13,024 nt of DNA from Gammaproteobacteria bacterium (GTDB taxonomy: Bacteria; Pseudomonadota; Gammaproteobacteria; SZUA-229), in assembly GCA_029287815.1 (NCBI GenBank), contig JARFQK010000334.1, forward strand, positions 1 to 13,024, read 5' to 3'. A program made the position numbers and the translations under genes. Under the pieces are notes generated by a model. It was not told the origin of the DNA, did not search any database, and saw nothing but the letters and a program-made list of their open reading frames with translations. Position 1 is the stretch's first letter. Each line of letters starts with the position of its first letter. This document shows positions 12,662 through 13,024 of the stretch, one piece after another.

Positions 12662-12783
12662 ATGCTCTTGCGCTGACAGCCGACACGAAATTGGGTACTC
12701 ATGCCCAAAGCGCAATTCGGGGTGCGCTTGCATAGCGATCCGGCGCGCGATGAGCAGGCAGGGAGCGGCAGGGATGGTGGGCA
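12662..12783. other. intergenic tail with a 7-bp hairpin, no clear function
   Basis: Between the MITE-like element and the NDUFA9-like gene. It holds a perfect stem AAGCGCA/TGCGCTT (12708-12714 with 12723-12729) and a TTGGG/CCCAA pair at 12691-12708. Neither is followed by a T-run on the minus strand, so a terminator for the NDUFA9-like gene is not convincing. No ORF of interest was seen. The 55 bp at 12361-12415 hold nothing recognisable. Confidence 0.3.
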
Positions 12784-13024
12784 CTACGACCGATCGGGTA
12801 CGTCGATGTAATTGAGATACGCCAGATTCTCGATGTCGAAGGCAACTGGCTCGATACCGAGGTCAACCAGGTCGTCTACAGGGCAGGCATTGCCCTCGAG
12901 CAACATCGTGATCTGATCCCTTGTTACCGGGAATGCCTCGAAACGATCAAATACACGTGCTGCCGCCGAAACCCCGCACGCGGGCACCGGCAACATCAAT
13001 TTGCGCTTGCCGCGGGCTGCAGCA
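12784..13024 (-). CDS. NDUFA9-like NAD(P)-binding protein, C-terminal part (runs off the window)
   Basis: The minus-strand frame is open from the window edge to a TAG at 12786-12784, giving 79 residues. It ends with FEAFPVTRDQITMLLEGNAC, then DLVDLGIEPVAF and a short tail. PVTRDQ..ML..N is the end of the complex I NDUFA9-subunit-like family of atypical short-chain reductases, whose Rossmann domain would lie upstream, outside the window. In bacteria these are NAD(P)H-binding epimerase-like proteins of unclear role. The frame continues without a stop past the TTG at 12999, so that codon is not taken as the start. Confidence 0.7.
   Translation of the reverse strand, partial: AAARGKRKLMLPVPACGVSAAARVFDRFEAFPVTRDQITMLLEGNACPVDDLVDLGIEPVAFDIENLAYLNYIDVPDRS

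Noticed and set aside
12708..12729. 7-bp hairpin as terminator of the NDUFA9-like gene
   Set aside because: No T-run follows on the minus strand, and the loop is large.

Overview
The window looks like chromosomal DNA of a gammaproteobacterium. This rests on the gene set: a coq7-type ubiquinone hydroxylase, adjacent ampD and ampE, an amgK-murU anabolic muropeptide-recycling pair, DgkA, and an L13 gene with gammaproteobacterial-like sequence. Base composition is moderately GC-rich and even. No tRNA, rRNA, CRISPR, phage or intact transposase gene was found. The genus cannot be fixed from the sequence.

Layout. (1) 1-87, minus: the start of rplM with its own promoter. (2) 190-330, minus: a compact unit with an A/T-rich upstream element, a near-consensus promoter, a C-rich stretch and an intrinsic terminator, which predicts an undescribed small RNA of about 83 nt. 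(3) 385-693, minus: a thioredoxin-like [2Fe-2S] ferredoxin, divergent from coq7, with a perfect inverted repeat between them. (4) 756-5449, plus: coq7, ampD, ampE, a histidine phosphatase, amgK and murU. Four of these (ampD, ampE, amgK, murU) belong to peptidoglycan recycling or its signalling. (5) 5475-8325, plus: a GCS2-type amidoligase overlapping an M14 (AstE/AspA-like) metallo-deacylase, then dgkA. (6) 8366-11496, minus: DoxX, a small coiled-coil protein, a CFA-synthase-like methyltransferase and a geranylgeranyl-reductase-family flavoprotein; the last two overlap and probably modify membrane fatty acids. (7) 11598-12360, plus: a PGPGW membrane protein and a conserved-looking protein of unknown function. 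(8) 12416-12661: a MITE-like palindromic repeat. (9) 12784-13024, minus: the C-terminus of an NDUFA9-like NAD(P)-binding protein.

How the genes work together. AmpD cuts the stem peptide from anhydro-MurNAc. AmgK and MurU return the MurNAc sugar to UDP-MurNAc. AmpE belongs to the beta-lactamase-induction locus. The histidine phosphatase between ampE and amgK could supply the MurNAc-6-P phosphatase step (hypothesis only). The amidoligase and deacylase form a translationally coupled make-and-break pair of unknown substrate.

The least expected signals are the small-RNA unit upstream of rplM, and a repeat family whose ends read TAGCCC. One intact 246-bp element is present. Decayed ends lie exactly on the TAG stop codons of coq7 and of the flavoprotein gene, as expected if the element inserts at TA and rebuilds a stop codon.
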